A DNA stretch of 64,000 nucleotides. Source: Chalciporus piperatus (taxonomy: Eukaryota; Basidiomycota; Agaricomycetes; Boletales; Boletaceae). Below the pieces are notes generated by a model. The model was not told where the DNA came from. It did not search any database and worked only from the letters and a program-made list of their open reading frames with translations. Numbering within the stretch: the first letter of the stretch is position 1; each line of letters opens with the position of its first letter. Shown piece after piece: positions 13,770-24,226 of this stretch. The translations under genes were made by a program, and so were the position numbers. Location: positions 186,001 through 250,000 of the forward strand of contig JBBPTG010000007.1 of assembly GCA_038093975.1 (NCBI GenBank), read 5' to 3'.

Positions 13770-14349
13770 ATGTCGGGACGTCAACAAAGAGTGATGGTTC
13801 AGCCCATCGTACGCGATATCTTGTCGTTCACGTCCTCGTGCTGATCACAGCTGTATAGAATGTCATCTTCAAAAACCTACAGCAGGCATGTGAATGAACT
13901 TGGATAAATCTACTGATCGCTGACAGGTTTATCCAGCGGGCAAAAGTCGTTATATGGCTGTACGATAACGTCGAGATGCGAATCGAAGGGCGCATCGTTG
14001 TACGTGCATTTGATTCAATGCCAGATCACTTCCTGCATTAAACGCGTATCTTACAAGGCGATGGGTCTATGCCCTCCCGCACTTTTCGTCCCCTTTTCAC
14101 CACCCTTTGATTGACCTTTATCTGATCATCCTGGAATCTATGACGCTGACCCTTTTTGTCCAGGGTTTCGACGAATTCATGAACGTCGTCATTGACGAGG
14201 CAACAGAAGTGTACGTCAAGGATGCAAAACCACGGCGAGAACTCGGTACCGTCCTTTGCCGTTTCTCCGCCCTATCCCATCCTTAACTCTCCCCAGGCCG
14301 CATCCTCCTGAAAGGTGACAATATCACCCTTATCCAACAAGCGGTATGA
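13770..14349 (+). CDS. sme1: Small nuclear ribonucleoprotein SmE
   Basis: Subunit of the heptameric Sm ring on U1, U2, U4 and U5 snRNPs; nuclear pre-mRNA splicing. Five small exons, 13770-13808, 13859-13885, 13937-13999, 14164-14245 and 14297-14349, give 87 residues, near the 92 of human SNRPE. Diagnostic segments are MVQPINVIF, IWLYDNVEMRIEGRIVGFDEF (Sm1 motif, spread over exons 3-4) and GRILLKGDNITLIQ (Sm2 motif). The second intron (13886-13936) uses a GC donor (CAG|GCATGT), which is the only choice that keeps the conserved spacing LQ-x-R-x-x-x-x-x-WLY. No exon exceeds 82 bp, so simple ORF scans miss it. It diverges from the dynein gene and converges on PEX10. Confidence 0.95.
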
Positions 14350-14463
14350 CACCCTTACTGTAAGACTGCCTGTGCTCTGTTGTACATTACCGTAATGCTT
14401 TCTTGATGACTACCAATACATTGCGACGAAAAATCATCACGGACGAGACATCGATTAAATATA

Positions 14464-15648
14464 TCATAAGTTGTATATAGGCAGCAGCCTGGTAAGACTC
14501 AGCCCCTGCCTACACAGCGGACACTCCGCCTTTTCTCTTCCCCATCCCACAATACAACTCCAACAAAACAGATGCCCACATTCCGTCGCACAGCTATCTG
14601 TCCTCTCTTCCAAGCAAAGTGTGCACGTCCTACCAGCCCTCACTCGGGGAGGTATCGAGCTGATGTCTAACACCGTGTTCTCGTCCTCTTCGGCGGGCTT
14701 CGCGGGCGCGCTTTCTGGATCAACACTGTCCAACATCGTACTCACAAGTGTATCATCTATAAACATCTCCCGTGTCTCGTCAATGTTATGTTTTCCACGA
14801 GATTTCTCGCTGGCACTTTGAGAACGCGAGCGCAAGTAAGCAACAAGACGGTAAAGCAGGCGGATAAAGATGAGAATCCCTAGGAGGGAATACGACGGCG
14901 GGCGTGCGTGAGGATTCTCTGGGGTCGACGAAATCTTTAATATGATATGGCAAGTCAGCACACGCCGTTTCTGATGAAAAGACCGAAGTAATCACATGTT
15001 GGACACCCAATATCCGCTTCGTTAGGTCATAGTATGTTCCTCGGAGGTAGAATACTGCAAGGTTGACCTCTGCAGCAACTTCAAGGCATGTAGGCAGTAC
15101 GCGTAAAATGCTCGCCAGCCGTGGAGGCAAAGCGCTGAGCTGAGAGCCCCATCGCGCGAGGATATATGAAGGGAGAGTTGGGAGAAGGATCAGGGCTAAT
15201 CGGGAAGCTCTGGATGGCGCCCGACCGGTAGACGTAGAGTGTTGCCAGATATCCGTGTACTCTTCTCCCAAAGTCTGTACGGCTGTAATGAGATGTCAAG
15301 AGGGTCTGTCAAGTAACAAGTTTGAACATATACCTCGACCAATAGTCAAACCATAATATAGCAACTTCAACAAAAGATCTACCTCCTTATCCCACCTCGT
15401 GAGCCATCTTGTTCCTAGTAAAAAGAGTGAGATATGGGTGGGTTACAAGCTTACGGAACGCTCACCGAGCCAAGACCGGAGCACAGTCTCGGCTTGCTCC
15501 TTGAAGGACAAAACATGGAACAAATCTCTCTGGTTTGCTCGGACTACATTTCAGTCGTTAGATACTCAGTAAAAGTGATGCAATAAGTGGTAAACGCACT
15601 GATTTGAGCTTGTTGAGCACTGGGGAACGATGGTAGGTTTTGAGCCAT
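14464..15648 (-). CDS. pex10: Peroxin-10, RING-type E3 ligase of the peroxisome membrane
   Basis: Part of the PEX2-PEX10-PEX12 complex that ubiquitinates the PEX5 receptor for recycling. Five exons, 15648-15600, 15543-15466, 15414-15334, 15282-14996 and 14934-14464, give 321 residues. The N-terminus [18 protein letters not shown] is typical of the family. Hydrophobic segments follow in the middle, with [14 protein letters not shown] text ([20 protein letters not shown]). The C-terminal C3HC4 RING reads CTLCLEER-x5[10 protein letters not shown] with a final CPLCRQ. All ligands are present. It is tail-to-tail with SmE (114 bp between stops) and head-to-head with MGR2 (123 bp between starts). 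Confidence 0.93.
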
Positions 15649-15771
15649 TTCTGCTCCCGACGATACGGAGTTGGATTGTATCATCCGTCTACACGCTCAC
15701 TGACCTTTACCCATTTGACCTCACGAGTCCCTTCATAACACTTTTCTAATCCTCCTAATTTCCTGCACGTC
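15649..15771. promoter_or_regulatory. Divergent promoter between PEX10 and MGR2
   Basis: Only 123 bp separate the two start codons, so both promoters must overlap here. No TATA box is visible. Confidence 0.5.
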
Positions 15772-16394
15772 ATGGCAACACGAGCACCCCGCGTTCAAGA
15801 GCCATCCGTCTGGCAAAAATGTACGTCTTTCTTTTGACACCCAAGTGCTCACATTCTGACATGACATCCATAAACCCACAGTAAAGTACGTTTCTCCTCC
15901 TCGGGGATGTCTCAAGACTAACAGTGCCATGTATCTCAACCAGAATGGGCGCACTCATGGGGGGAGGTGTCGGTCTTACCATCGGTTTCATCTTTGGTTC
16001 ATACACTATCATCAGGTGAGGTGTTTCGCTCACCGACACGCGACAGCAAATGACTGAAAATGTCATTCCTTGACAATCGAAAGAGGTGGTGCTGGCCCTA
16101 GAGGGGCTTTGGCTACACTCTCTCAATACATGCTCAGCAGTGCAGCAACTTTCTCGTTCTTCCTCGCCATTGGATCCGTAAGACATCCTTGACTCGCCCA
16201 TGTCCTTCTATGTTCATCTTTTAACTCGCGTGCTTCATCTCCAGGTTATCCGAAACGACGCCCTGCTACCACCCCATATACAAGCAGCCCAGATGCAGCT
16301 CCTCCCGACACTCGTTCGGTCGAAAGCAGAGGGCGCAATGCTCATACGCGCACGTTGGGACGCAGAGAAGACACGAAGAGCTGTCCCAGCTTAG
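15772..16394 (+). CDS. mgr2: Mgr2/ROMO1-family subunit of the mitochondrial TIM23 translocase
   Basis: Small inner-membrane protein that in yeast gates lateral release from the TIM23 channel; human ROMO1 is related. Exons 15772-15820, 15882-15885, 15944-16015, 16084-16177 and 16245-16394 give 122 residues. The family signature W-x-K-[LF]-K-M-G is rebuilt as VWQKLKMGALMGGGVGL only if the 4-base exon TAAA (15882-15885) is included. Glycine-rich helix pairs follow (GLTIGFIFGSY, then FSFFLAIGSVIRND). The tail after IRND is about 50 residues of charged sequence, as in yeast Mgr2. A simpler splice that skips the micro-exon stays open (QKLPCISTRMGALM) but loses the conserved KMG context. Confidence 0.88.
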
Positions 16395-16815
16395 AAACTT
16401 TCTATTGTCCTCGACTGATCGATTCTATGTGCAATGCATACGACTTCTGACATACGGTATACCATGCGTGAAATAATCAACTTAAATGCGCGTGTGCTAC
16501 AACTAGTGTATACATGTATGGGATGAAAAGGTAACACGATGCATTGATGCATCTAGTATGGCACGCACAGCGTGCGATGGGTTGTTGAATGGATCATGGT
16601 TGCGGTCATAAAACATATGCGTGTAAAGGGTCAGCTTCCTTCTTAATTCCCGTAAGGGCGCAGCCAAAACTGGGTTGGAAGTCCGTGGTGTTACAATCAA
16701 TGACGGAGTAGGCGCGATAAGCACGAGATCACAACGCAAAACTAGATGCAACATTAGATGGAGGGCGTCGAAGGTTGAGTCGTGCTTACCTGCAGAACAA
16801 CGGTGTGACACAGGT
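16395..16815. other. 3' region between MGR2 and a hypothetical gene
   Basis: The two genes converge here over 421 bp. It should contain both 3' UTRs. A 102-codon minus-strand ORF (16503-16811) has no protein-like features and is taken as chance. Confidence 0.4.
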
Positions 16816-17603
16816 TTAGCTGACCATACTGGTTACTCGGAGCCAGAGCTGTTTTAGTCTCCCTGGCTTTGGTTTCGGCGATCTTGAACTATAGACGTCT
16901 ACCAGCGACGCCGTACTTGCCAGATGATACGGTCCTGAGATAATGGGCTTTGGGGGTGGACTCGGGGATCTCTTCCACAACCTCGTAAACCACCGACCAG
17001 GTGTCAACTTCCGGTTTTCCGAGACGGGTGAGGGTGGTGAACGTGATGGAGGTGCGTTGTAATAAATGCCGTCGTCATAATGGACTGTGGGAGCGTCGAC
17101 GAATTTCACGGACGGCGTCAAACGCTTTTTCCGACGACGACTGGTCTTTGTCGTCGTGGCCATAGAGACGCCAGAATCATGTCGCGTTAGGATGGATTTG
17201 ACAGGAAAGGCTGTTCGAGTTTGTACGGTCGAACAAGAGCCTATGGAGGATACACTTTGTCTCGCGGGGAAGATGCCGCTATGGGACGAATCTGCTTTGG
17301 GTGACCAGCGAGGTTTAGAATATGGAGAAGAGGGAAGAGTGATGTTTTGTGGGATTTGTGGCAGCGGGGGCTCGAATAGGATGCTTCTTGGACGACCAGA
17401 AGATTCATGATACAACGTAGGAGGTGTCTGAGTGAATCGAAAGGATGAACGGCAAGACATGGGTAAACTAGACGAGGGTATGGGAGAAAGAAGCTGACCA
17501 GGACATGTCGCAGGCTGTGGGGCATTGCACGATATTCGTCATCTTCCGGAATGACATCCTGGCGGCGGCGGCGGTCGACATCAGCGACCCCTCGTGTTGT
17601 CAT
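16816..17603 (-). CDS. Hypothetical protein, Pro/Ser/Arg-rich
   Basis: Two exons, 17603-17499 and 17427-16816, join in frame through a 71-bp intron (GTCAGC...ACTCAG) and give 238 residues. The family is not recognised. The sequence is low-complexity and basic, with SRSPPSP and KRSPSPPPKP runs that look like phosphorylation or SH3-type sites. A short conserved-looking core, PSVKFVDAPTVHYDDGIYY, sits near residue 165. The start is the first ATG of the open frame, and no better upstream exon is visible. It could be an intrinsically disordered regulatory protein. Confidence 0.6.
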
Positions 17604-18193
17604 TGATATACCGTGCTCACTGCAAGATCGCTCAGTGTGATGATTGGAGATAGTTCAACAACGGACTGGATGGATCAAGTGTTGGCACTGCGGGACAGAT
17701 CATGATTCACGAGGGAAAACTTACATTGGCAATCGTGTCTGTTTCCAACCAATCTCTGAAAACGTCGTCGTCGTCTGAGGGATTATATACAGGTGTATTT
17801 GACTCTTGCGAATGCTTTAAACGGGGTGAGTTCCTGACGAATAAACTGGGAATTGAGCCGACCGACACTTTGCAAACTTTGTGTGGAGACAAACGACATG
17901 GTGAGAGAGCCAGATGAGCTGGCAAGAGAGCTGAGGCGGACTAAGATAGGGCAGGGTGAGGCCGGGATGTGTAAGTGCGCAAGGTGGCAATGGCGTGTTT
18001 TCTGACATGATCAACGAGGCATCTATACACGCTGCAGACGGAAATCCATTATTGGCTCCGGACAATCTCCGGACATACCCACGTGTGACGAGGTCTGTCC
18101 GTTCCGCGGTGACGGTGCTGGAGTGAAAAGTAATAAGCTTGCAAGCGGGGGGGTACGAATTATGCGAGTATAGATACACTGGTCGGACCAACT
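17604..18193. other. Intergenic, no recognised gene
   Basis: 590 bp between two minus-strand genes. Overlapping ORFs of up to 124 codons exist on both strands, but none shows a motif, splice signals or periodic composition. It should hold the mL43 3' UTR and the promoter of the hypothetical gene at 16816-17603. Confidence 0.4.
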
Positions 18194-18682
18194 CTATATT
18201 GTGAAGGGCGTGTCGAGGTGCAACCCACTCCAGATACCTCTCACCGACTCGGTCGAACTCTCCACTATACGTCCCTTTTTCAACGGCTTTATTTTTGCAC
18301 CAGACGAGTCCAAAATAAGCTGGACTTTTCTCTCGATACCGTTTACCTCTAGTTTCTGGAGCGGTATGACTTTGTCACGTCCGCTTGCTGGAGGACTGTC
18401 AGTGATAACCGCGCAAAGATATGGATGAGTCCGACCATAGAAACCGCGTGCGATTGGTTCATGACCATTGCGCTGCTTGAGCACGAATTCGACGTGTGGG
18501 TTCAGACGAGCGACACGCTCAATGTCTTTTGAGATGAAGGTGCGAGCGTTGGCTGAGGAAGGATTGTGCTGGCAGAACTCGATGACCACTTTTCTGATGT
18601 GTGGTATGAACGTGGTGTGTCCGTTGGCTGGTGCTGAGCGCAACTGAGCTCTGAGCAGTGGTTTCGCAAACTGGGACGCCAT
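18194..18682 (-). CDS. Mitochondrial large-subunit ribosomal protein mL43
   Basis: A single exon of 162 residues starting MASQFAKPLLRAQLRS. It carries the L51/S25/CI-B8 thioredoxin-like domain: KVVIEFCQHNPSSANARTFI, followed by VEFVLKQRNGHEPIARGFY with the downstream ...V-L...GR-type tail. This fold is shared by mL43 (yeast Mrpl51), mS25 and complex I subunit B8; the length and the ISKDIERVARLNPHVEFV spacing fit mL43. The frame stays open upstream to an ATG at 18874, but that extension is serine-rich and without similarity, so the internal ATG at 18682 is preferred. It diverges from the 770-residue gene across 289 bp. Confidence 0.88.
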   Translation of the reverse strand: MASQFAKPLLRAQLRSAPANGHTTFIPHIRKVVIEFCQHNPSSANARTFISKDIERVARLNPHVEFVLKQRNGHEPIARGFYGRTHPYLCAVITDSPPASGRDKVIPLQKLEVNGIERKVQLILDSSGAKIKPLKKGRIVESSTESVRGIWSGLHLDTPFTI

Positions 18683-18971
18683 TGTGGACGACGACGACGA
18701 CGAGCTAGCTAGTGGTTGGCTGGTCTTGTCGGCTTGTGTTCGGCTGAGCCACGCGGAGACTGGATAGTTGTGACTCCGCTGTGACTCCGTTTGAAGTGTG
18801 TTGTGTGCCCCGGAGAGGAGAGCCAGTGAGTGTACAGAATATTTCAGTCTGTAATTCGCGACGGACGCGTCCATATCTCAACGCGACTCGCCTGCAATTT
18901 CCGTAAACCGACAGTGCTCAACACTCCAAACCGACACAATACCAGAACTTTGCGAGGACACCTCTCGCTAC

Positions 18972-21445
18972 ATGGCCCGCGTAACTAGGTCAGCAGCTCT
19001 CCACACCGAAAAAGATAAACAGCCCGATCCGTCCACGTCTGCGCGGGCAAAGTCATCCACAAAGAAGCGGAAGCGCACATCTCTCACTGGCAGCGACGAT
19101 CAACCAGCACCAAAGCAACCGCGCTCAGAGGGCACAATAAAGGAGGAGAGCCAACAGGACGATGACGACAAACTCACCAAAGGAAAATTGTCAGACCTCG
19201 AACTTGCTGGCGATGTCCCAATCGACTCTTCCGACGCACAAATCATCCTCGACATTCTCGAGCTGTGAGTTCATTTCACGACCATGTCCCAGCGCCACAG
19301 ATAACAGGTACCCCATAGTGTCGACTCTCAGGGACTGCTCGACCGTGTATTCCCTCTCCCCTCCTCCGACCTCTCCGAGCCTTCGACCTCAAGGTCCGAG
19401 TCCGGCTCATTCTCCCTACGCGCCCTACTCAGGGAGCCGTCCCAGCATCCCCTCCGCGTTATACGTGTAAGCCCTCATACCCGCCCAGCGCCAACCCTTC
19501 TCACTAATGCCTCCAGGCTGCTGTTCAAAATCTCTTTCCAATATCTCATCATCCGAGATCCCGCGCATCCTCTCCTGCAGTCCAGCAACTCCGTTTCTGC
19601 GATTTAGCATGCTCCCTCCTCTCCCAAGCGTCTTTCCACTCTGTCCCTCTACCTGGAGACATCGAGACCATACTCTCCGACTTTCCAGAAGCTGCTGCAG
19701 ATTCGGAAGCGAGGCCATCTCGTTCCGAAAAAACCGCGCAGCTGCATCAAACTAAGAAGTATGCACTCGTGCAACGTCTACCCTCCGGGACTTGGTGGAC
19801 GTCACTCAACTCGGATCTCTTACCCGCGAATACGAAACAACTGAAAGACTTGCCGACAGCGAACGCAGAACTAGTCGCCATATTCCCTTCGCCCGCAGAG
19901 CCGCTACAAACGGAGGCAGGATCATCAGAGATCCCCTCTGTGACTTTGGCATCGTATGTTCCGAAGAAGCCTCCAGGGTATAAGCTAAAACTTCCTGGGG
20001 CCCGTCGCGTAAGCTGCGGCGCGTTCTTAAACTATGGGCCATACGCTAGCTTTGCCCCTGTATTTGAACAAGATGGGGTAGAGCTTGGGCGGTCCACGAT
20101 GGGAGAACTGTTCTGGAGATGGGAGGATAGGAAGAAGAGGTGGAACGAAGCGCAGTGTCTTGTCGTAGAACAGTCCTCAGATGAAGTCGTGGGGTCACCT
20201 CGCCCAAACGGCGCCGACGTTTCCGAAGAGAAGCCTGTTTTTGACGGTCCACAATCGTTGGAGGGACTCTTCCCCGAGGAACAGGTCGCTCTATTGAAGC
20301 AAGCTCTAGGAAGCCTTGAACTCGAGGCTGCCGTGCAAGAACTACTCGAGCGCAATGCCAGAGCACTCACAAGACTAGCAGAACTTCAAATTAAACGATT
20401 ATCCCGGCCAGGCGAGTTTGCCCCAGTCGAAGAAGGATCAGAGGAATGGGATACTGGTCAGTTGTTTTTATTTCGCGGCAGGGCTTACACCTATCTGAAC
20501 TTTCATTTTCCAGCTCATGGTATCCTCGACTCCCTTAGTATCCTTGCATCCCTTCGACCACGAGTGTCATCAACTGATACACCACCACTTACTCCCTCCG
20601 CGTCCACTCTTCACAGACTCCAACAAACCCTACCTATCGCCCCCACTCGAGGCTGGCATGGAACACTCTCGGCAGATCACCCCACAGCCCTGCGTGATGA
20701 CTCCACTCTCTACATTAAATCTACCGCCACCGCAATTCCTGTTGCGGCACCTGCCGCACCAGCGCCTACTCCAATACCTGCCCAGCCAGCGCCTACCCCA
20801 ACCACCCCAGCTTCCACAGCTGCCGCAGCCCAAGCTTATGCCGGGTATGCGTACAATTACGCTGCCCCATATCGGACAGCCTATCAGTACAAACCTGGAC
20901 AGGCACCCCCATATTATCCCAACGCATATGCACCCCAGACAAGCGCACAAGGACAAGCTACGCCACAGTTCTATCCAACTCAGCAGTATAACACGACTGG
21001 ACAACAACAATACGCGTATTCCTCTTGGTACCAGTACAACCCCCAAACTCAAGCGAGTGGTGCTGCTGGTGGCTCACGCAAGGGTACACCACAGCCAAGC
21101 GTAGCTGCTGCCGCTACGCCCGCGCCTGCAGCGACGTCGACCGCGATCCCGACGTCGTATGCGGGCTTCTTCAGCGCGAACGCTCAGACATCGGGTCAAC
21201 GCGTCGTGGCGAATACAGTACTAGCAGCGACGTCAGGGGGTAAGCCATACCAGCCTGCAGCTGCTGGGACTTGGACTGCTCCTGGTGCTGCCGCTGCTAC
21301 GGGATACACGGCGCCTACGTTACCTCCACATATGAGGGGTGCTGTCGTCGGACAAGCAGGGGCAGCGGGGAGCTACAATGGGAGTATGTACCAGCCCAAC
21401 TATTATGGGGCGTACCAGGCAACGCCATCGCCAGCGCAATCATAG
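18972..21445 (+). CDS. Hypothetical protein with Ala/Pro/Gln/Tyr-rich C-terminus
   Basis: Exons 18972-19264, 19319-19466, 19517-20456 and 20514-21445 give 770 residues. The N-terminus has a basic, nuclear-localisation-like run (STKKRKRTS). The middle is a folded-looking part containing LVQRLPSGTWWTSLNSDLLP and GAFLNYGPYASFAPVFEQDG, then a helical stretch rich in Glu and Leu near residue 410. The last 250 residues are low complexity with many Tyr, Gln, Ala and Pro (AYAGYAYNYAAPYRTAYQYK), of the kind found in phase-separating nuclear proteins. No named family is recognised; a chromatin or transcription role is only inferred. The third intron (20457-20513) is 57 bp, lacks stops and keeps frame, so unspliced RNA would also be coding. 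Confidence 0.75.
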
Positions 21446-22167
21446 CCGTTCGTACCAAGTTTACGCATACACGCACCGTCGTATCCATACTATGGGTCTG
21501 TTTGGGTCGCTGTTGTTTTATCGGTCTAGAGTATTATACTTGCATACTTGCCGCCGTGGTCAATAATCAGATTTTGCTTTGACAAAGGCTGGATGGATAT
21601 TTGGGTCTGATCGATACCGTCGAAGTATTGTAACATCGCGAAGATACATTGTATTTCTCCATGTAGACCTGCGAGAAGGGCCCGAGATGGCCAAAATCAT
21701 ACATAAACCAAGGCCGATGAAATGTTTGGCGTCGATTCAAACCCCCTAATCATGATAATGCGATATCAGCGGGTGGTCTCAAAGCCAAATTCCGCTCTTG
21801 CACGACAAACCACCTCTTCATTTCCTCGAGCGATGACCTCGCCCTTCTGAAGAGGAAAGAGCCAGCCTCATCCTTGACCACTGTGAATAGACCAGAGGAA
21901 AAACAGCAAGGATGGACGAGCAGCGCGCGTGAGTGTAAAGAACAGGAAAAAAAGAGGCTCCGACGTGCATGTTTTCTCGTCCACAGATTTTTTTTCGCAC
22001 GGGGCAATCGTGCTAATTTACGAATAACTAAACTAAGGCAGGGAGAAATCCTGCGGGGAAGAGAATCAATGAATCAACCGATCCATGGTAAACCAAATGT
22101 CCAAGATTAGAGTCAGAAAGACTGTGTGTTGAGGTGGAAAGGATTGTGTGGGATTAGAGAATGTGTG
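21446..22167. other. Intergenic between convergent genes
   Basis: 722 bp holding the 3' UTRs of the two flanking hypothetical genes. Short ORFs of 60-103 codons overlap on both strands with no recognisable motif. No repeat or RNA gene was seen. Confidence 0.4.
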
Positions 22168-23962
22168 TCACCTGCCGGCAAGACTTGCATATTTTGAAAC
22201 TCGAATTGTTTGGGATCGGGGTGGTTTAGTAGTGGGATATTCCAACATTTCCTCTACTGGAGTGGGTAGTGGGTTTGGATAGTGGATAGATGCAGGGGGA
22301 GGGGTGCTCTGGAAAAGAGAATGGCAGGAGCTTTCAGTAGCATCTGGAGAGAGCACGTCTGGTTCACTGTCGCTCCCGGAAGTCCGCCAGAGGATATCTT
22401 CGATGGTAACCGTATTGGACAAGGGGTCTGCACTCGGATTGCCACGCGCAGATCGCATTCGCACGGGATGTGTAGGCGGAGAGGTAATATCGTCGTCGTC
22501 GGAGTCTATCTCGTCGCCATCAGCATTGAGTCGGGCTGCACAGGTATCAGTGAGACACATGAAACGGGGTTTCGCCAAAGTGAAACTTACTCCATCCTCT
22601 TCTACGTCGGGTATGTGGTACCTGGGGCAACGGGTTAGAGCGGGCCGACAGGCCACCCCTCCGAGTGGCCTCACTGCCAAGCCGGGCGGGGTCGGTGTGA
22701 CGAACGGGAAGGAACTGTTCGTCCCGCTCTCGCGTGAGGAGATTGACCAGTGTGCCCCGCACCTCAGGCGTATTGGCGAGATTACGGGGACTGTCCGGAG
22801 ATATATTCGCAATATGCTCCCTGTAAGCCGCAGACAGGCTACGACGCGCAGTGGAAGCCAAGTCTTCAAAGGATAAGACATCTGGTGTCATACGTGATAT
22901 TGACGGTGGAGGATGGATCCGTGTTGTGTTATCGAGCGGACGCCCGCCGTTTGGGGGAAGAGGTCTCAACCTCACGTCACCACTAACGTCGACGGGTGCA
23001 GGTGGTGTCCATATCCCAGAAGACGGACTGGAAGCAGAAGGTCCACTACCCGCAGCACCGCCCCCACGCCGTGCACTCGGCGGCCCAATTTCAACCCTTC
23101 TAAACCTCTGGAAGGCCACCCGATCCGTCATGTTCTCCAGCTCCTGCGCGATCTCAGCAGTCTGAGCCTGCAACCGCTGTTCTATCTGAGGGAGCGACGG
23201 TCTTGCTGGGACACTGCCATGACTCTCTGATGAACCACCATTGATGAAAAGGCGCGCTGCCACCCGTCTCCCGATCATGGTACTCGAATCGTCTCGGTTG
23301 ACACTTTGCAGGTCTCGTCGCTGAGCAACAAGGTCTCGAGCGCGAGGTACGACGATATCGGGCATGGGTGGTGTGCGGGGTCGGGGCACCCGAGGATGAA
23401 CGTCACTTCTGCTCGTACGGGTGCCATGAGAGAACCTGTCCCAGACAAACTCTCTCCTCGTACCATTCCTGTTGGTAGATTCGAATTCTTCAAGCCTCTG
23501 ACGAGCAGAGGGAGGGATGAGCGTCCGCAATCTTGCAGCTCTCTGGTTGTCTTCCGTCGTCTGTGGGTCGGAGAGCACGAGTGCGGAATGCGGAGGACGA
23601 AGACTTGCACTTGGGTCACGGGTAAGGGAACGACGAGGTGGGATTGTCGTGGGGCTGGTATTGGTAATGCTCGTAGTGGTCGCTGTGATTTCCGGTGGCA
23701 TGCGATTCAACAAGTTGTTGATGCTGTTCCTTAGATTTGTGATTCGCTCGTACGCAGTATCGAGCGCTAAGGAAGCCTGTCTTAGGCTGCGGCTTTGCGA
23801 GTCCAGGTGCGAGCTGTTAGATGTCCAGGGATCCAAGGTAGACGCCGAGGCAGACGGCTGGCCAACGGCACCAAGCTCGGTTGCTTCTTGGTGATATGCC
23901 GTCAAGGTATGCTCGGAATGTACCTGTCTTGCTGGTCCATCCCGCGCCTGGTTCGCGTCCAT
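22168..23962 (-). CDS. Hypothetical disordered protein, Ser/Pro/Arg-rich
   Basis: Two exons, 23962-22591 and 22535-22168, are joined across a 55-bp intron (GTAAGT...GTGCAG) and give 579 residues. A short predicted coiled coil (SLALDTAYERITNLRNSINN) lies near residue 75, and another helix (QIEQRLQAQTAEIAQELENM) near residue 285. Most of the rest is disordered, rich in Arg-Ser-Pro, with an acidic patch DEIDSDDDDITSP after the intron. The family is not recognised. The upstream frame offers no better start than the ATG at 23962. A GT directly before the stop codon leaves a small further exon possible. Confidence 0.65.
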
Positions 23963-24226
23963 ACGAAGCTATGTGGACTGTGTAAAGGCAGTGTGGCAGT
24001 GAGGAACAACAAAATAGTCTAAGAGCGAGTGGTTCAGTCACTTCAGTGACCAATTGCAAGTCGTTTACTAACCGACATTGTCAAGTACTCAACCTGCATG
24101 GAAAGTCACATTGGCAATAAGACATTATGATGGGTTGACGTCTACGATATAATACACTTGATCAACCATTGCCAGATAGTCCCGCGTGATAAGTAGAGTA
24201 TAGTACGTAAATCGTCCAATAGTTCG

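Noticed and set aside
18683..18874. 64-codon N-terminal extension of mL43
   Set aside because: Open frame only; Ser-rich, no similarity, and the conserved start MASQF lies at 18682.
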